Shown: one piece after another, positions 45,401 to 54,888 of the stretch | Layout: the number at the start of each line of letters is the position of its first letter | Position numbering within the stretch: the stretch's first letter is position 1 | Assembly (NCBI GenBank): GCA_949291555.1 | Contig: CASEWE010000001.1 | Location: 215,835 to 279,834 of the forward strand | Direction: 5' to 3' | Length of the DNA: 64,000 nucleotides | Origin: an uncultured Bacteroidales bacterium | Lineage (GTDB): Bacteria > Bacteroidota > Bacteroidia > Bacteroidales > P3 | Notes under the pieces: model-generated | What the model saw: the letters and a program-made list of their open reading frames with translations, nothing else | What the model was told of the DNA's origin: nothing | The model's database searches: none | Translations under genes and position numbers: made by a program

Positions 45401-46790
45401 GAAGCAGCAGGCGGGTCATGCTTGCCGTGTCGGGATCGGGGCCGAAAAGGACTTCCAGGCTTTCGGGATGGAAGGAAAAATTGGAGTAGTGGAATTGCAG
45501 GTTGGATTTTCCCTCGGGAAGGGAAACCGGGGCCCAGCTTATCATCCAGTCGTTGTTTCCCGCTCCGCTTCCGTTGTACAACTCGCTTACAGAATCCATC
45601 GCGTCATAGACCCAGGAATAACCGTCCTGGTTGGCATCCAGGACTCGCCATTCCTTGAACTGCTCCTCGGTGCCGAAGTCATGGCGGAGAGGAAGCTGCC
45701 GGGGAAGGGCGTTGAAAACGCGGGTCGAGAGCTCGTTATTGGTATTGAGCCCGTCGTTTTCGGCTTCTATCCGTATTGATATGGTATGCCAGCCTCCGGC
45801 TGAAAGGTCGGCTTTGGCCGAGAAAGCGTAAACGGTGCTGTCGCCTGGTTCCAAGGCTGGTTGCAGGTTCACGGTTTCTTCCACTTCGGCTTCCTCGTTG
45901 ATCCGGTAAAAGGCCTTGAGGGAGGAAACGGCATGGGTACCGTTGTTCTTCAGCCCGATCCGCACTTCCTCTTCCCCGAGATTTTCCCCGGTCTGCGGCG
46001 TATGGATGGAGGTCAGGGCCATTTCGACGGGGGCGGACAGGGAGAGCAGGACGGATTCCATGGTGTAAAATCCGTAATCGACTATGGCAACGGAAAATAC
46101 GTACTGATTCCCTGCCGCAAACAGGAAATCGTTGCCCTGTTGAAAGCCTTGATCCCCTTGCGCCACGTTGACCCAAGTCCCGAGTCCTTCTTGGTGGAAG
46201 TCGAGCAGGTTGGCCACAAGGTAATCATAGATGCCCGGTTCGAGCTCGATGCTGGCTTCTTCCCCGTTGGCGACCCAAAGGCGGTCTGCCGGGTCTCCGC
46301 TAGCGTCCTGCGGAATGACGTATTCGAACTGGGATAAGGTGTCTTCGGGAATGCTCCCTTCCGGAACCCAGGTCCAGAGGTCGCCTATGACGGGGAAATA
46401 GGTGCCGTAGGTGTTGGCTTGGGCATCGAAATACATCTGGTACCCGCTTTGCTCGTAGGCGCTTTCGCCAAGGTCGACTTTGAGCGTGACTGTGGCCTTG
46501 TCGGGAGAGGCTTTGGAGGGGCGGACATCTTTCAGGTACAAGACCGTTGCCTGGCGGCTTTGCCGCTGGTTTTCAGAGAGGTCCTGCTTTTTCCGGGCCT
46601 CGATGGCGGCTTTCCGGAGGGAAGCCGTTTTCGGGGCTTGCCGGTTTTCCACGGCGGTTCCGGGCCGCAGGGCCGATGCTTTTTCGATGGCCGGTGTTTT
46701 TTCCGTTTTTTGCAAAGGAGCCGGGCTTTGCGCCGAGGCCAAGCCCGAGGCGAGGAACAAGGTTCCCAAAATGAAAGAAGCGTACCGCAT
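42477..46790 (-). CDS. Large T9SS-exported surface protein
   Basis: A 1437-residue secreted protein. The signal peptide is MRYASFILGTLFLASGLASAQ. The first section has CARDB-like modules (VEMALTSIHTPQTGENLGEEEVRIGLKNNGTHAVSSLKAFYRINE; VSSVGMPASVCGLSDAEAVEVSLRNAGTADIHQFELSYTI). Cleaved-adhesin/MAM-like beta-sandwich modules follow (CPDFASDHFNPAWISVDGDG to GGKRFGTSFFLYTGG and FMIDDILV). The end is a type A sorting domain: LYLYPNPAKETVTVS, then NMAGAEIHAWTG and LAPGMYFARVTTGNGTALLKFIVQ. It is therefore carried by the type IX secretion system. No protease triad is seen; adhesion is likely. ATG 46790 gives the signal peptide. A good promoter precedes it. Confidence 0.9.
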   Translation of the reverse strand: MRYASFILGTLFLASGLASAQSPAPLQKTEKTPAIEKASALRPGTAVENRQAPKTASLRKAAIEARKKQDLSENQRQSRQATVLYLKDVRPSKASPDKATVTLKVDLGESAYEQSGYQMYFDAQANTYGTYFPVIGDLWTWVPEGSIPEDTLSQFEYVIPQDASGDPADRLWVANGEEASIELEPGIYDYLVANLLDFHQEGLGTWVNVAQGDQGFQQGNDFLFAAGNQYVFSVAIVDYGFYTMESVLLSLSAPVEMALTSIHTPQTGENLGEEEVRIGLKNNGTHAVSSLKAFYRINEEAEVEETVNLQPALEPGDSTVYAFSAKADLSAGGWHTISIRIEAENDGLNTNNELSTRVFNALPRQLPLRHDFGTEEQFKEWRVLDANQDGYSWVYDAMDSVSELYNGSGAGNNDWMISWAPVSLPEGKSNLQFHYSNFSFHPESLEVLFGPDPDTASMTRLLLLDEFLQEDKTFQSVNIELEEAGNYYFAFRSCSETGYELCLDNIFFEAGEFVGTPDLVVSSVGMPASVCGLSDAEAVEVSLRNAGTADIHQFELSYTINQQIPETETFNDTIPMGMTRNFTLYLDFSAEDAYAVSITGNVVESDGGRLEADSTLDDNTGTGSVTHFSPASLPYRSDFSVEEDRSQWYAENQGWQYDEYYNYAMMARDISPLVSRCISLEKDKKYRLSYHVLAGRALFDVYPDSFKVVYGISGTPVETWETLAAYSDTYTGNVFVLDEISFECPADGSYCVAFLPEEDPFNLYVKDFLLEEIPEHDVRITGVQSSRIGMSTPAHFAAKPAFNVNVENRGLAAETAVSAKLSFQGTEIGESEPVSIPADSTRTARVEGSMTLPEIGSTVVLEIQAMPAAEDQNPANNTLAVSFVATDSVFAFDSIQSAPFDGLGAQGSVIGNLFSIPEADTLTAVRVNWFDLTWMGEYFGYPDTLPATLEIYPADPQAGTIGNPLVTQACKRSLEGGVRDIAIPALYLETGHYFIGLRQTGEELIAIGYDQNPNGCFYLANQGSLFPQTTSGNIAVQAIFGHKGQLSGKDVAVTEITKPAMEEGLFSTNETIEFVVKNWGTETVSVPVSLLVSGELAGSATVEIDAYASDTVSFQADLSIAGNAYELLAYASLEGDEDRSNDTCAKTVVAVAPLDPYALDFESCPDFASDHFNPAWISVDGDGAMIGGFSGYSFPGQFEPRGFMAFNPSATTPSMLDDFPAIIAPHGGKRFGTSFFLYTGGASNDYLISPKLKIPAGGKMEFYVKSLQRGQDGGLEKYNVLYSETDAALSSFTAIGAVREAPTAWTKVEVDLTEIAGKEGKEMFLAIQCVSENGAMFMIDDILVSKPARNENSVPDVASTLYLYPNPAKETVTVSSFDGPVRHVSILNMAGAEIHAWTGSGSGSTQFRYNVSNLAPGMYFARVTTGNGTALLKFIVQ

Positions 46791-46841
46791 GATCGAAATT
46801 TTTTTGTTTGAAAATTCGTTTTGGCTGTTTTGCAAGCCAGA

Positions 46842-46872
46842 CAAAGGTAGGTTTTTCGGCTTTTCGGGCAAG
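46842..46872 (-). promoter_or_regulatory. Promoter of the T9SS surface protein
   Basis: On the minus strand CTTG (46872-46869), 19-base spacer, TACCTTTG (46849-46842). The leader is about 45 bases. Confidence 0.7.
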
Positions 46873-46987
46873 CGGGGAATTGATATGCGGAAAAGGTGCT
46901 TTTATACGATATAACAAGACTTCTAATCCATGTATATATTTGATTAATTGTATTGTTTCTTTATTTTGGTTACGTTTCCAAGTTCTT

Positions 46988-46999
46988 TTCCACGTGGAA
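46988..46999. promoter_or_regulatory. parS-like core palindrome
   Basis: TTCCACGTGGAA is a perfect 12-base palindrome equal to the centre of the sites at 17118 and 17812. The outermost G/C of the consensus is missing (T and G here), so binding strength is doubtful. It lies between genes. Confidence 0.4.
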
Positions 47000-47133
47000 G
47001 AATTCGATATTATTTAGATAGGATTTCCGTTTGTTTTCCAGGAGAAGAAAAGTATTTTGGGCAAGGGAGCTGCTGGCGGCCGGGGGCGGGGTCTGCCCGG
47101 AAGGATTTTCCCGAGGCTTGCAGGCTTTTCCGC

Positions 47134-48720
47134 TTACAGGCTTTTGATGATCTTGTCCAGGTCGTCGCCGTTCTTGAGGCCGAGTTTCTTGCGAAGAAGG
47201 TAACGGTTCTGGTTGGCCGACAGGGGGGAGATGTTCTGTATGGAGGCTATCTGCTTGGTGGTCATTCCAATGCGGATGTAGGCGCAAAGCCGGGTCTCGT
47301 TCTTGTTCAAAGTCGGGAACCTTTGGGCGAGGCGGTCGAGGAAGGCGGAGTCGACCGAGGTGAAGTGCTTGACGAAGAGCTTCCAGTAGTCGTCTTCGGT
47401 ATGGAGGTTCTCTTTGATTTCGTGCCGGGCCTTGCGCTGGTTTTCCTGCCAGTTTTGCTCGTCTTGTTCGGAAAGAAAGCCGTCTAATTTTTTCAACAAG
47501 CGGTTTTTGTTGGATAGAAGCAGGGCGTAGGAGGCCAGTTCTTTGGTCTTTTGCTCGATTTTTTCTTTTTGGAGGCGGTCGGTTTGCTGCTTGTATTCGA
47601 GCTCCTGCTTCAGCTGCCGGTTCTCGGCTTCCTTGAGCAGGGCGTACTGCTGGCTCCGTTTGCGGTGTTCAATCGCGATGAAAAAGGCCAAAAGAAGGAA
47701 AAGGGCCACGGTGGAGATGCACAAGATGACAATGGTAGCCTGCTTGCCGCGGAGTTCCGCTTCCTGTTCGGCTATCTTGATGCGGTTTTCGGCCAATTCG
47801 CTGGTGGTCTTGGCGTAGTCCTGGTACTGTCTTGCGGAAAGGGGCTGCTGGAGGAGCGAGTCGAATTCTTCGTATTCGCGAAGGTAGAAATAGGCACTGT
47901 CGAAAAGGTTCTTTTGAAGGAAAATGTCGGAAAGGTTGTAGGCAAGGACGGCGTACTGGCTCGCGTTTTCTGCCTTGGCGGCAAGGGGAAGGCTTCGGCG
48001 GAAGTAGGCCAGCGCGCTGTCGTAAAGCCCCTGGTTCGCATACGTGGCCCCGATGTTGACGAAAGCGGACAAGGCAAGATCCGGGTCTTGGAGCCGTTCG
48101 GCCCAGGCGATGGTTTCTTTGAGGGCCAGCAAGGCCGAATCATTCTTGCCCGCGTTGGTGTAGCATCCGCTTAGATTGATGGTGAAAGCGGCGGCAAGGC
48201 TTGGAAAGCCGGCCTTCAAGGTCTGCGAAATGACTTGCTTGAACGAATCGATGGCCGCTTGGTAGTTTTCTTCTATTTGAAGTAGCAAAGCTTGGTTCCC
48301 GGCAATGCGGAAACGGTCGTCTTCCTTGGTGGCGAACCGGGCGGCGAGGGCGTAATATCTCCGGCCCAGGGCGTAGTCTTGCTCTCGGGAGGCGATATTG
48401 CCCAGGAGGATGGCGGCTTTGACCACGTAATCGGAATCTTGGCTCGCCGTAGCGGAACGGAGAATTTGCCGGGAAAGAGAGGCGGAGGAGTCGAGAAGCC
48501 CCGACCGGAGGGCTTGCAAGGCTATACGGTATTCGGCATGGAGAGGATTTTCCGGGAGAACCGTTTGCGTGGAATCCGGATTATCGGGAACAGGGTGGCC
48601 TCGGGCTTCGGAAAGAATGCACGGAACCGCAAGGAACAAGGCGCCCAGAAGAAAAGGTACAAGGGTCTTTCGGAGAATAATCAGGAGAATGAACCGTCTT
48701 TTCTGTCCGTGGTGTTTCAT
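47134..48720 (-). CDS. TPR-transmembrane-HTH regulator
   Basis: A 528-residue protein of a Bacteroidetes class that probably senses an envelope signal and binds DNA. The N-terminus is a signal peptide or anchor (about 9-38, LLIILRKTLVPFLLGALFLA). About six TPR units follow (LAAAFTINLSGCYTNAGKNDSALLALKE and ALSAFVNIGATYANQGLYDSALAYFRRSL are examples). A single membrane helix is near 330-352 (ATIVILCISTVALFLLLAFFIAI), then a coiled coil (EAENRQLKQELEYKQQTDRL). The C-terminal LuxR-like HTH is RFPTLNKNETRLCAYIRIGMTTKQIASIQNISPLSANQNRYLLRKKLG. It sits directly upstream of the T9SS cargo on the same strand. Regulation of that gene is possible but unproven. Confidence 0.83.
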   Translation of the reverse strand: MKHHGQKRRFILLIILRKTLVPFLLGALFLAVPCILSEARGHPVPDNPDSTQTVLPENPLHAEYRIALQALRSGLLDSSASLSRQILRSATASQDSDYVVKAAILLGNIASREQDYALGRRYYALAARFATKEDDRFRIAGNQALLLQIEENYQAAIDSFKQVISQTLKAGFPSLAAAFTINLSGCYTNAGKNDSALLALKETIAWAERLQDPDLALSAFVNIGATYANQGLYDSALAYFRRSLPLAAKAENASQYAVLAYNLSDIFLQKNLFDSAYFYLREYEEFDSLLQQPLSARQYQDYAKTTSELAENRIKIAEQEAELRGKQATIVILCISTVALFLLLAFFIAIEHRKRSQQYALLKEAENRQLKQELEYKQQTDRLQKEKIEQKTKELASYALLLSNKNRLLKKLDGFLSEQDEQNWQENQRKARHEIKENLHTEDDYWKLFVKHFTSVDSAFLDRLAQRFPTLNKNETRLCAYIRIGMTTKQIASIQNISPLSANQNRYLLRKKLGLKNGDDLDKIIKSL

Positions 48721-48722
48721 GA

Positions 48723-50690
<1,968 letters not shown>

Positions 50691-50730
50691 CAAACGCAAA
50701 AACGGGATCGGCAAGCGGCAAGCAGGAAAC

Positions 50731-50751
50731 TTATCAACAGATTGTGGATAA
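50731..50751. promoter_or_regulatory. Paired DnaA boxes upstream of rpmH
   Basis: TTATCAACA (50731-50739) and, in opposite orientation, TGTGGATAA (50743-50751), the exact consensus DnaA box. They are 3 bases apart and lie immediately upstream of the rpmH -33 element. Confidence 0.55.
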
Positions 50752-50753
50752 AA

Positions 50754-50785
50754 TTTGCTTTTTTCGTGGCGCGGTTGTACTTTTG
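50754..50785 (+). promoter_or_regulatory. rpmH promoter
   Basis: TTTG (50754-50757), exactly 20 bases, TACTTTTG (50778-50785). The leader before the ATG is about 100 bases. Confidence 0.85.
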
Positions 50786-50893
50786 CACTCCGTTTTTCCC
50801 GCCCGGAATTGTCGGAAAGACCTGTTCTCCGGGCTGATTCCGTTAAGTGCAAGGCAGTAATTAAAAAGGTTTTAATTGTAATTCCATACCAAA

Positions 50894-51040
50894 ATGAAAC
50901 GTACCTACCAACCCTCTGTCCGCAAACGTGCCCACAAACACGGGTTCCGTGAAAGAATGTCTACCGCCAACGGTCGCCGCGTTTTGGCTGCCCGCAGGGC
51001 CAAAGGACGTGCCCGGTTGACGGTGTCCGATGAAAGGTAA
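50894..51040 (+). CDS. rpmH: 50S ribosomal protein L34
   Basis: A 48-residue basic ribosomal protein: it begins [18 protein letters not shown], continues [20 protein letters not shown] and ends [10 protein letters not shown]. This is the complete L34 pattern with the Bacteroidetes [13 protein letters not shown] form. It has its own promoter and a strong terminator. rnpA, the usual partner in other phyla, does not follow. L34 genes often lie near the origin; the DnaA boxes just upstream fit that. Confidence 0.98.
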   Translation: MKRTYQPSVRKRAHKHGFRERMSTANGRRVLAARRAKGRARLTVSDER

Positions 51041-51068
51041 TCGAACGTTCCGGTTCGGTTTCGTGTAA

Positions 51069-51108
51069 AAATTCTGTTTGTTCCCGCGGGAGCGACAGAA
51101 TTTTTTTT
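51069..51108 (+). terminator. rpmH terminator
   Basis: AAATTCTGT (about 51069-51077) pairs with ACAGAATTT (51095-51103), with an inner CCCGCGGG palindrome, followed by a run of eight T. It lies just before the DUF4834 gene, so expression of that gene may rely on read-through. Confidence 0.8.
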
Positions 51109-51121
51109 ATACAGGCAAAGC

Positions 51122-51454
51122 ATGATTTCTTCGCTTCTTTTCGTTCTCGTATTGGTGGCCGTGCTGGCTGTATCGCTTGTGATGGCGTTGCTGCGCGGGA
51201 TTTTCGGGTTCTTCGTTCCTGGGAGAAAAAACGGGCAGAAAGGTTTTTCCGGCCAGGACGGGAACAATCAAGACAGGTTCCGCTGGAGACGGAAAAAGGA
51301 AGGGGAGGTAAGCATCGACTACATCCCGCCCAAGAAAGATTTGCGGAATGCCCGCCCGGCTTATTCTGCAAAGGAAGAAGAATACATCGACTTCGAAGAG
51401 GTGAAAGACGAACCGGCTTCTCCCGGTTCCGGCTCAGGCCCCGAAGGAAAGTGA
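51122..51454 (+). CDS. DUF4834 family small membrane protein
   Basis: A 110-residue protein with one N-terminal membrane helix (about 1-27, MISSLLFVLVLVAVLAVSLV). A basic, disordered segment (GRKNGQKGF, RWRRKKEG) follows, with an acidic patch ending EEEYIDFEEVKDE, the diagnostic end of DUF4834. The function is unknown; the family is restricted to Bacteroidetes and often precedes housekeeping genes. The yitT gene begins 88 bases later, and the two may be co-transcribed. Confidence 0.75.
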   Translation: MISSLLFVLVLVAVLAVSLVMALLRGIFGFFVPGRKNGQKGFSGQDGNNQDRFRWRRKKEGEVSIDYIPPKKDLRNARPAYSAKEEEYIDFEEVKDEPASPGSGSGPEGK

Positions 51455-51542
51455 GTGATCCGTCTCCCCGGCGGGCTGGCCCGAGGAATCCGGCGCCCGG
51501 TTCCGGCATCCCGACAGGAGAAAATATTGGACAGAAAAATAG

Positions 51543-52487
51543 ATGAAAGCAATCAAGAAAGCCCTGCAGTCTATCAAGAACGGCATTCCTTCCGACCCGA
51601 AAATGCTGAGGAGGGAAGTGAAAAGCTATATCGTCATTACCTTCTGCCTTTGCCTTTACGCGCTCGGATTGGTCACTTTCATTGTCAATTCCGAAATCGT
51701 GAGCGGCGGGGTGAACGGTATCGCCACCTTGATTTACTACGCTACCGGGAACACGATACCGGTAGCCGTATCGGCCTTTGTCATCAACATGGTCCTGTTG
51801 CTGATCGGGTTCAGGATTTTAGGAAAAGGTTTCGGCTTCAAGACCATTTACGCCTGCGTCATGCTTTCGGTCTTCGTGGGCATGTGGACGGGTATTATCG
51901 GCGATTTGTCCATCCTGGGCGATGAAAAGCTTCTCTCGGCCGTGATAGGCGGCGCTTTGATCGGCCTTTCGATCGGGATTTCCTTCAATTACGGAGGAAG
52001 CACGGGGGGCACCGACATCGTTGCCTTGATTGTATCCAAGTTCTACAATATCAGTCCGGGCCGGGTAATCCTTCTTTGTGACATTTTCATCATTTCCTCG
52101 TCTTTCCTGGTCTTCTATTATTTCAGGGGAAACCCGTTGGAGGAATCGATCCGGGTGGTTTTGTTCGGTTACGTGGTGATGGCGGTTACCTCCTACACGA
52201 TAGACTTGATCGTGCTGGGGAGCCGGGCCAGCGTGCAGGTTCTGATCAATTCATCGAAATATCGGGAAATTGCGGACATGGTGGCAAACGAAAAGAAACG
52301 GGGCGTGACCCTTTTGCATGCCGAAGGCTATTATTCCAAGCAGGAATCCCAGGTGCTGCTGATCGTGGTCCGCAAATACGAGCTGCAGTCGACCCTGCGC
52401 CGCATCAAGGACATCGACCCCGATGCCTTCATGAGCATTACCAACGCCACAGGCGTTTACGGAAAGGGTTTCGAACACATCAAATAA
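51543..52487 (+). CDS. YitT family membrane protein (first of two)
   Basis: A 314-residue inner-membrane protein with five to six hydrophobic segments (YIVITFCLCLYALGLVTFIV; IPVAVSAFVINMVLLLIGFRIL; LLSAVIGGALIGLSIGISFNYGGSTGGTDIVALIV; ILLCDIFIISSSFLVFYYF). A cytoplasmic C-terminal DUF2179 domain has KRGVTLLHAEGYYSKQESQVLLIVVRKYELQSTLRRIKDIDPDAF. The family is widespread and often annotated as a membrane transporter, without a proven substrate. A paralogue follows 101 bases downstream in the same direction. Confidence 0.88.
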   Translation: MKAIKKALQSIKNGIPSDPKMLRREVKSYIVITFCLCLYALGLVTFIVNSEIVSGGVNGIATLIYYATGNTIPVAVSAFVINMVLLLIGFRILGKGFGFKTIYACVMLSVFVGMWTGIIGDLSILGDEKLLSAVIGGALIGLSIGISFNYGGSTGGTDIVALIVSKFYNISPGRVILLCDIFIISSSFLVFYYFRGNPLEESIRVVLFGYVVMAVTSYTIDLIVLGSRASVQVLINSSKYREIADMVANEKKRGVTLLHAEGYYSKQESQVLLIVVRKYELQSTLRRIKDIDPDAFMSITNATGVYGKGFEHIK

Positions 52488-52588
52488 GGAAACCGCGCGA
52501 ATCGATCGCGGTAGTTCCGGTCGGGCGTTCGGTTTTTTTCGAACATATCAGATAAAAAAAGAAGTCGTACCGAAAATCGGATAAAGCA

Positions 52589-53671
52589 GTGAAAGGCGGG
52601 AAAAAGCAACGAGAGCAGGAAGCCGATCGTTCCCAGGCTCGGGAAGCTACCGGAAAAGGTTCTTCTGTCGACAAGAAAGCGTTTGCCAAGTCGTATTCGG
52701 GGCCGTATTTCGCCGACCTCAAGAAAGACCGCCCGTTGAAGCCTTTCGTGCTTTTGTCGGAATTGAGCCATAAACGACTGGTCCGGGACTACATCTTGAT
52801 TATTCTGGGTTCGGCCATTGCCGCCGCCGCCTATTCGTTTTTCTGCGCGCCTCACAGCATCGTTCCCGGCGGCGTTTACGGCATCACGATCGTGCTGAAC
52901 GCCATTTCCAAAGGCTGGTTCGAGGCCTTTCCCGACGGCCTGCCGATCGGTACGATGGCCTTGTTCTTCAATATCCCGCTCTGGTTGGCGGCTTACCGTT
53001 TCCTGGGGCATCATTACGGCCTGAAAACGGTGGTCACTTTTGTGGCCACGGCGGTTTTTACCGACTTGTATTCTTCCTTTCAAGCAGCCGGGCCCTTGAT
53101 CGATACCGACAACCACCTGCTGGCCGCCATATACGGGGGTGCGGTTTTGGGAATCGGGGTCAGCTTGATTTTCAAGGCCAAAGGGACGAGCGCGGGTACG
53201 GACGTCCTGGCGAAGATTATCGCCAAGTACACGCACAACAATGTGGGGATCTATATCACGATTGTGGACTCGGTGGTGGTCTTGCTGGGTCTGGTTGCCT
53301 TGGGCTCGTGGGAGATTCCTCTTTATTCGTGGATAACGATTTTCGTTTACGGCCGTGTGGTGGATGCCATTATGGAAGGGGTCCGCACCGAGAAAGCCGT
53401 CTTGATTATCACCGACAAGCCGATGGAGATGCGCGATGCCGTCTTGTTCACGATGCGCCGGGGCGGAACGTTCCTTCAAGGAAAAGGCTTGTATTCGGGC
53501 GATGAAAAGCATATCATCTATACCGTGCTGCCCAAGACCCAGATCGGCACCTTGCGCGAAGTGGTGAACCAAGTGGATCCGAATGCTTTCCTCACCGTCT
53601 TGCCGGCTTATGAAATCTTGGGGAAAGGATTCCGTAATCTGCAGAAGACCATTGCCGATACGAAGGATTAG
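52589..53671 (+). CDS. YitT family membrane protein (second of two)
   Basis: A 360-residue paralogue of the preceding gene with a 55-residue hydrophilic N-terminal extension rich in Lys, Glu and Gln. The membrane part has YILIILGSAIAAAAYSFFCAPHSIVPGGVYGI, LPIGTMALFFNIPLWLAAYRFLG and GAVLGIGVSLIFKAKGTSAGTDVLAKII. The DUF2179 domain reads RRGGTFLQGKGLYSGDEKHIIYTVLPKTQIGTLREVVNQVDPNAFL. GTG at 52589 is the only reasonable start found, so the N-terminus is less certain. The two proteins might form a hetero-oligomer. Confidence 0.87.
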   Translation: MKGGKKQREQEADRSQAREATGKGSSVDKKAFAKSYSGPYFADLKKDRPLKPFVLLSELSHKRLVRDYILIILGSAIAAAAYSFFCAPHSIVPGGVYGITIVLNAISKGWFEAFPDGLPIGTMALFFNIPLWLAAYRFLGHHYGLKTVVTFVATAVFTDLYSSFQAAGPLIDTDNHLLAAIYGGAVLGIGVSLIFKAKGTSAGTDVLAKIIAKYTHNNVGIYITIVDSVVVLLGLVALGSWEIPLYSWITIFVYGRVVDAIMEGVRTEKAVLIITDKPMEMRDAVLFTMRRGGTFLQGKGLYSGDEKHIIYTVLPKTQIGTLREVVNQVDPNAFLTVLPAYEILGKGFRNLQKTIADTKD

Positions 53672-53787
53672 CGGTTTTCCCGGCTCATGCCGGCGGGAGC
53701 CTTGGCGTCTTGCTTGCCGGCTTTATCGGCGAAACAGCAAGCACCCTAAAATATCCCGAATCTTTATCGTTTTTTCTCTAATAGGTG

Positions 53788-53795
53788 TACCTTTG
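53788..53795 (+). promoter_or_regulatory. -7 element of the beta-barrel gene
   Basis: TACCTTTG fits TAnnTTTG with a weak -33 (TTTA, 53763-53766). The leader is about 38 bases and carries a strong AAGGAGG ribosome site at 53829-53835, which is rare in this phylum. Confidence 0.6.
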
Positions 53796-53839
53796 TTCGA
53801 TTGAAAAGCGGAAGTTTTTTCAATGGAAAAGGAGGCATC

Positions 53840-54700
53840 ATGAAGGCAATACGGTATTTCATAGCCATCTTGTTGTTCTGCGGCTGCCACCTCTGCATGG
53901 AGGCGGCGGAGAGGCCGGGCAAGGCCAAGAAAGAAAAGCCTGTGCCGGAATACGCGTTCAAGCGGTTTTATGTGGATGTTTCCGCGGGATATGCGTTCCG
54001 ATTGGGCGCGAATGAAATCAACGGGCTGCTTAATACGGGATATTTGCTCACGCCGGTCATGTTCAACCCGTTGGCTTGCGCCAATGTAGGGAAAGGCGTG
54101 CGGGCAGGGGTGAACATAGGGTTCAATTTCAACCGGCATGTCGGGCTGGAGCTGAATGGGGGGTATCTGGCCTTCCCGGTGGATGTCGTCTCTACGAACA
54201 GGGGTGGAACGGTGGGAGCGTGGGGCGCGGGTTCCCAGGGGGTCGTCCGCAATTACGATGCTTCCTTGTCGTTGAACGCGCAACGGGGAATCCTGTCGTT
54301 CCAAGTGAAAGCAAGCCCGGGCTTCGCCCGGTGCAATCCATACGCCAAGCTGGGGATGGGAACGATTTTCGGCCGTTTGGAGCACCATGTATCGTTGGTC
54401 ACGTATGGTTTGGATGAGAATGGCTTGCCGGACAGGGAGACCGGAAATATGGCCCGGTACGAGGGGACAAACGGGTTTTTCCTGTGGGGTTTCGTGGGGG
54501 CCGTGGGGGTCGATTTTTACATCAGCCCGGTGTTGACATTCTTTCTGGAAGGGCAGGCTGGCATGTTCACAACCGGTTATTTCAATTGGCTGGATGGCAA
54601 GCAAGGGGGGCAGGGGGTGTCGGAAGACGGCTTTTCGGGGGAGGAAAACGTGTTCGGCAACAACCACGGCCTGAACATAGGCATCAAGTTCAAATTCTGA
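53840..54700 (+). CDS. Outer-membrane beta-barrel protein
   Basis: A 286-residue exported protein, probably an 8- to 10-strand outer-membrane barrel. The signal peptide (MKAIRYFIAILLFCGCHLCMEAAE) is followed by a Lys-rich spacer. Alternating strands follow, such as RFYVDVSAGYAFRLGA, GVRAGVNIGFNFNRHVGLELNGGYLAF, YAKLGMGTIFGRLEHHVSLV and FVGAVGVDFYISPVLTFFLEGQAGMF. It ends in LNIGIKFKF with the terminal Phe needed for barrel assembly. The ATG at 53840 has a perfect Shine-Dalgarno sequence. Transport or adhesion roles are equally possible; no substrate is indicated by neighbours. Confidence 0.82.
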   Translation: MKAIRYFIAILLFCGCHLCMEAAERPGKAKKEKPVPEYAFKRFYVDVSAGYAFRLGANEINGLLNTGYLLTPVMFNPLACANVGKGVRAGVNIGFNFNRHVGLELNGGYLAFPVDVVSTNRGGTVGAWGAGSQGVVRNYDASLSLNAQRGILSFQVKASPGFARCNPYAKLGMGTIFGRLEHHVSLVTYGLDENGLPDRETGNMARYEGTNGFFLWGFVGAVGVDFYISPVLTFFLEGQAGMFTTGYFNWLDGKQGGQGVSEDGFSGEENVFGNNHGLNIGIKFKF

Positions 54701-54781
54701 ATCCGGACACGCGGAGCTTCTGCAGGCATACGTGCCATCCGGCCCGCCGGGAAAACATGGCAGAAGTTTGAAACAGTTTCT

Positions 54782-54789
54782 TAAATTTG
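54782..54789 (+). promoter_or_regulatory. -7 element for pckA
   Basis: TAAATTTG fits TAnnTTTG and predicts a start near 54796, before both candidate start codons. The -33 element is weak. Confidence 0.5.
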
Positions 54790-54888
54790 TTGCCGGCATT
54801 CCGGGCTGCCGGCATGGACGTGTTTCGCGGGCTTGTCTTGCCCTTTCGGCATCGGGATAGAACAATGGGAATCAAAACCACAAGACAT

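Larger units (their letters stand above)
46791..47133. other. Intergenic region with a promoter and a parS-like core
   Basis: No gene. It contains the promoter of the T9SS protein (46842-46872) and the palindrome TTCCACGTGGAA (46988-46999) inside an AT-rich stretch (46905-47040). Confidence 0.65.
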
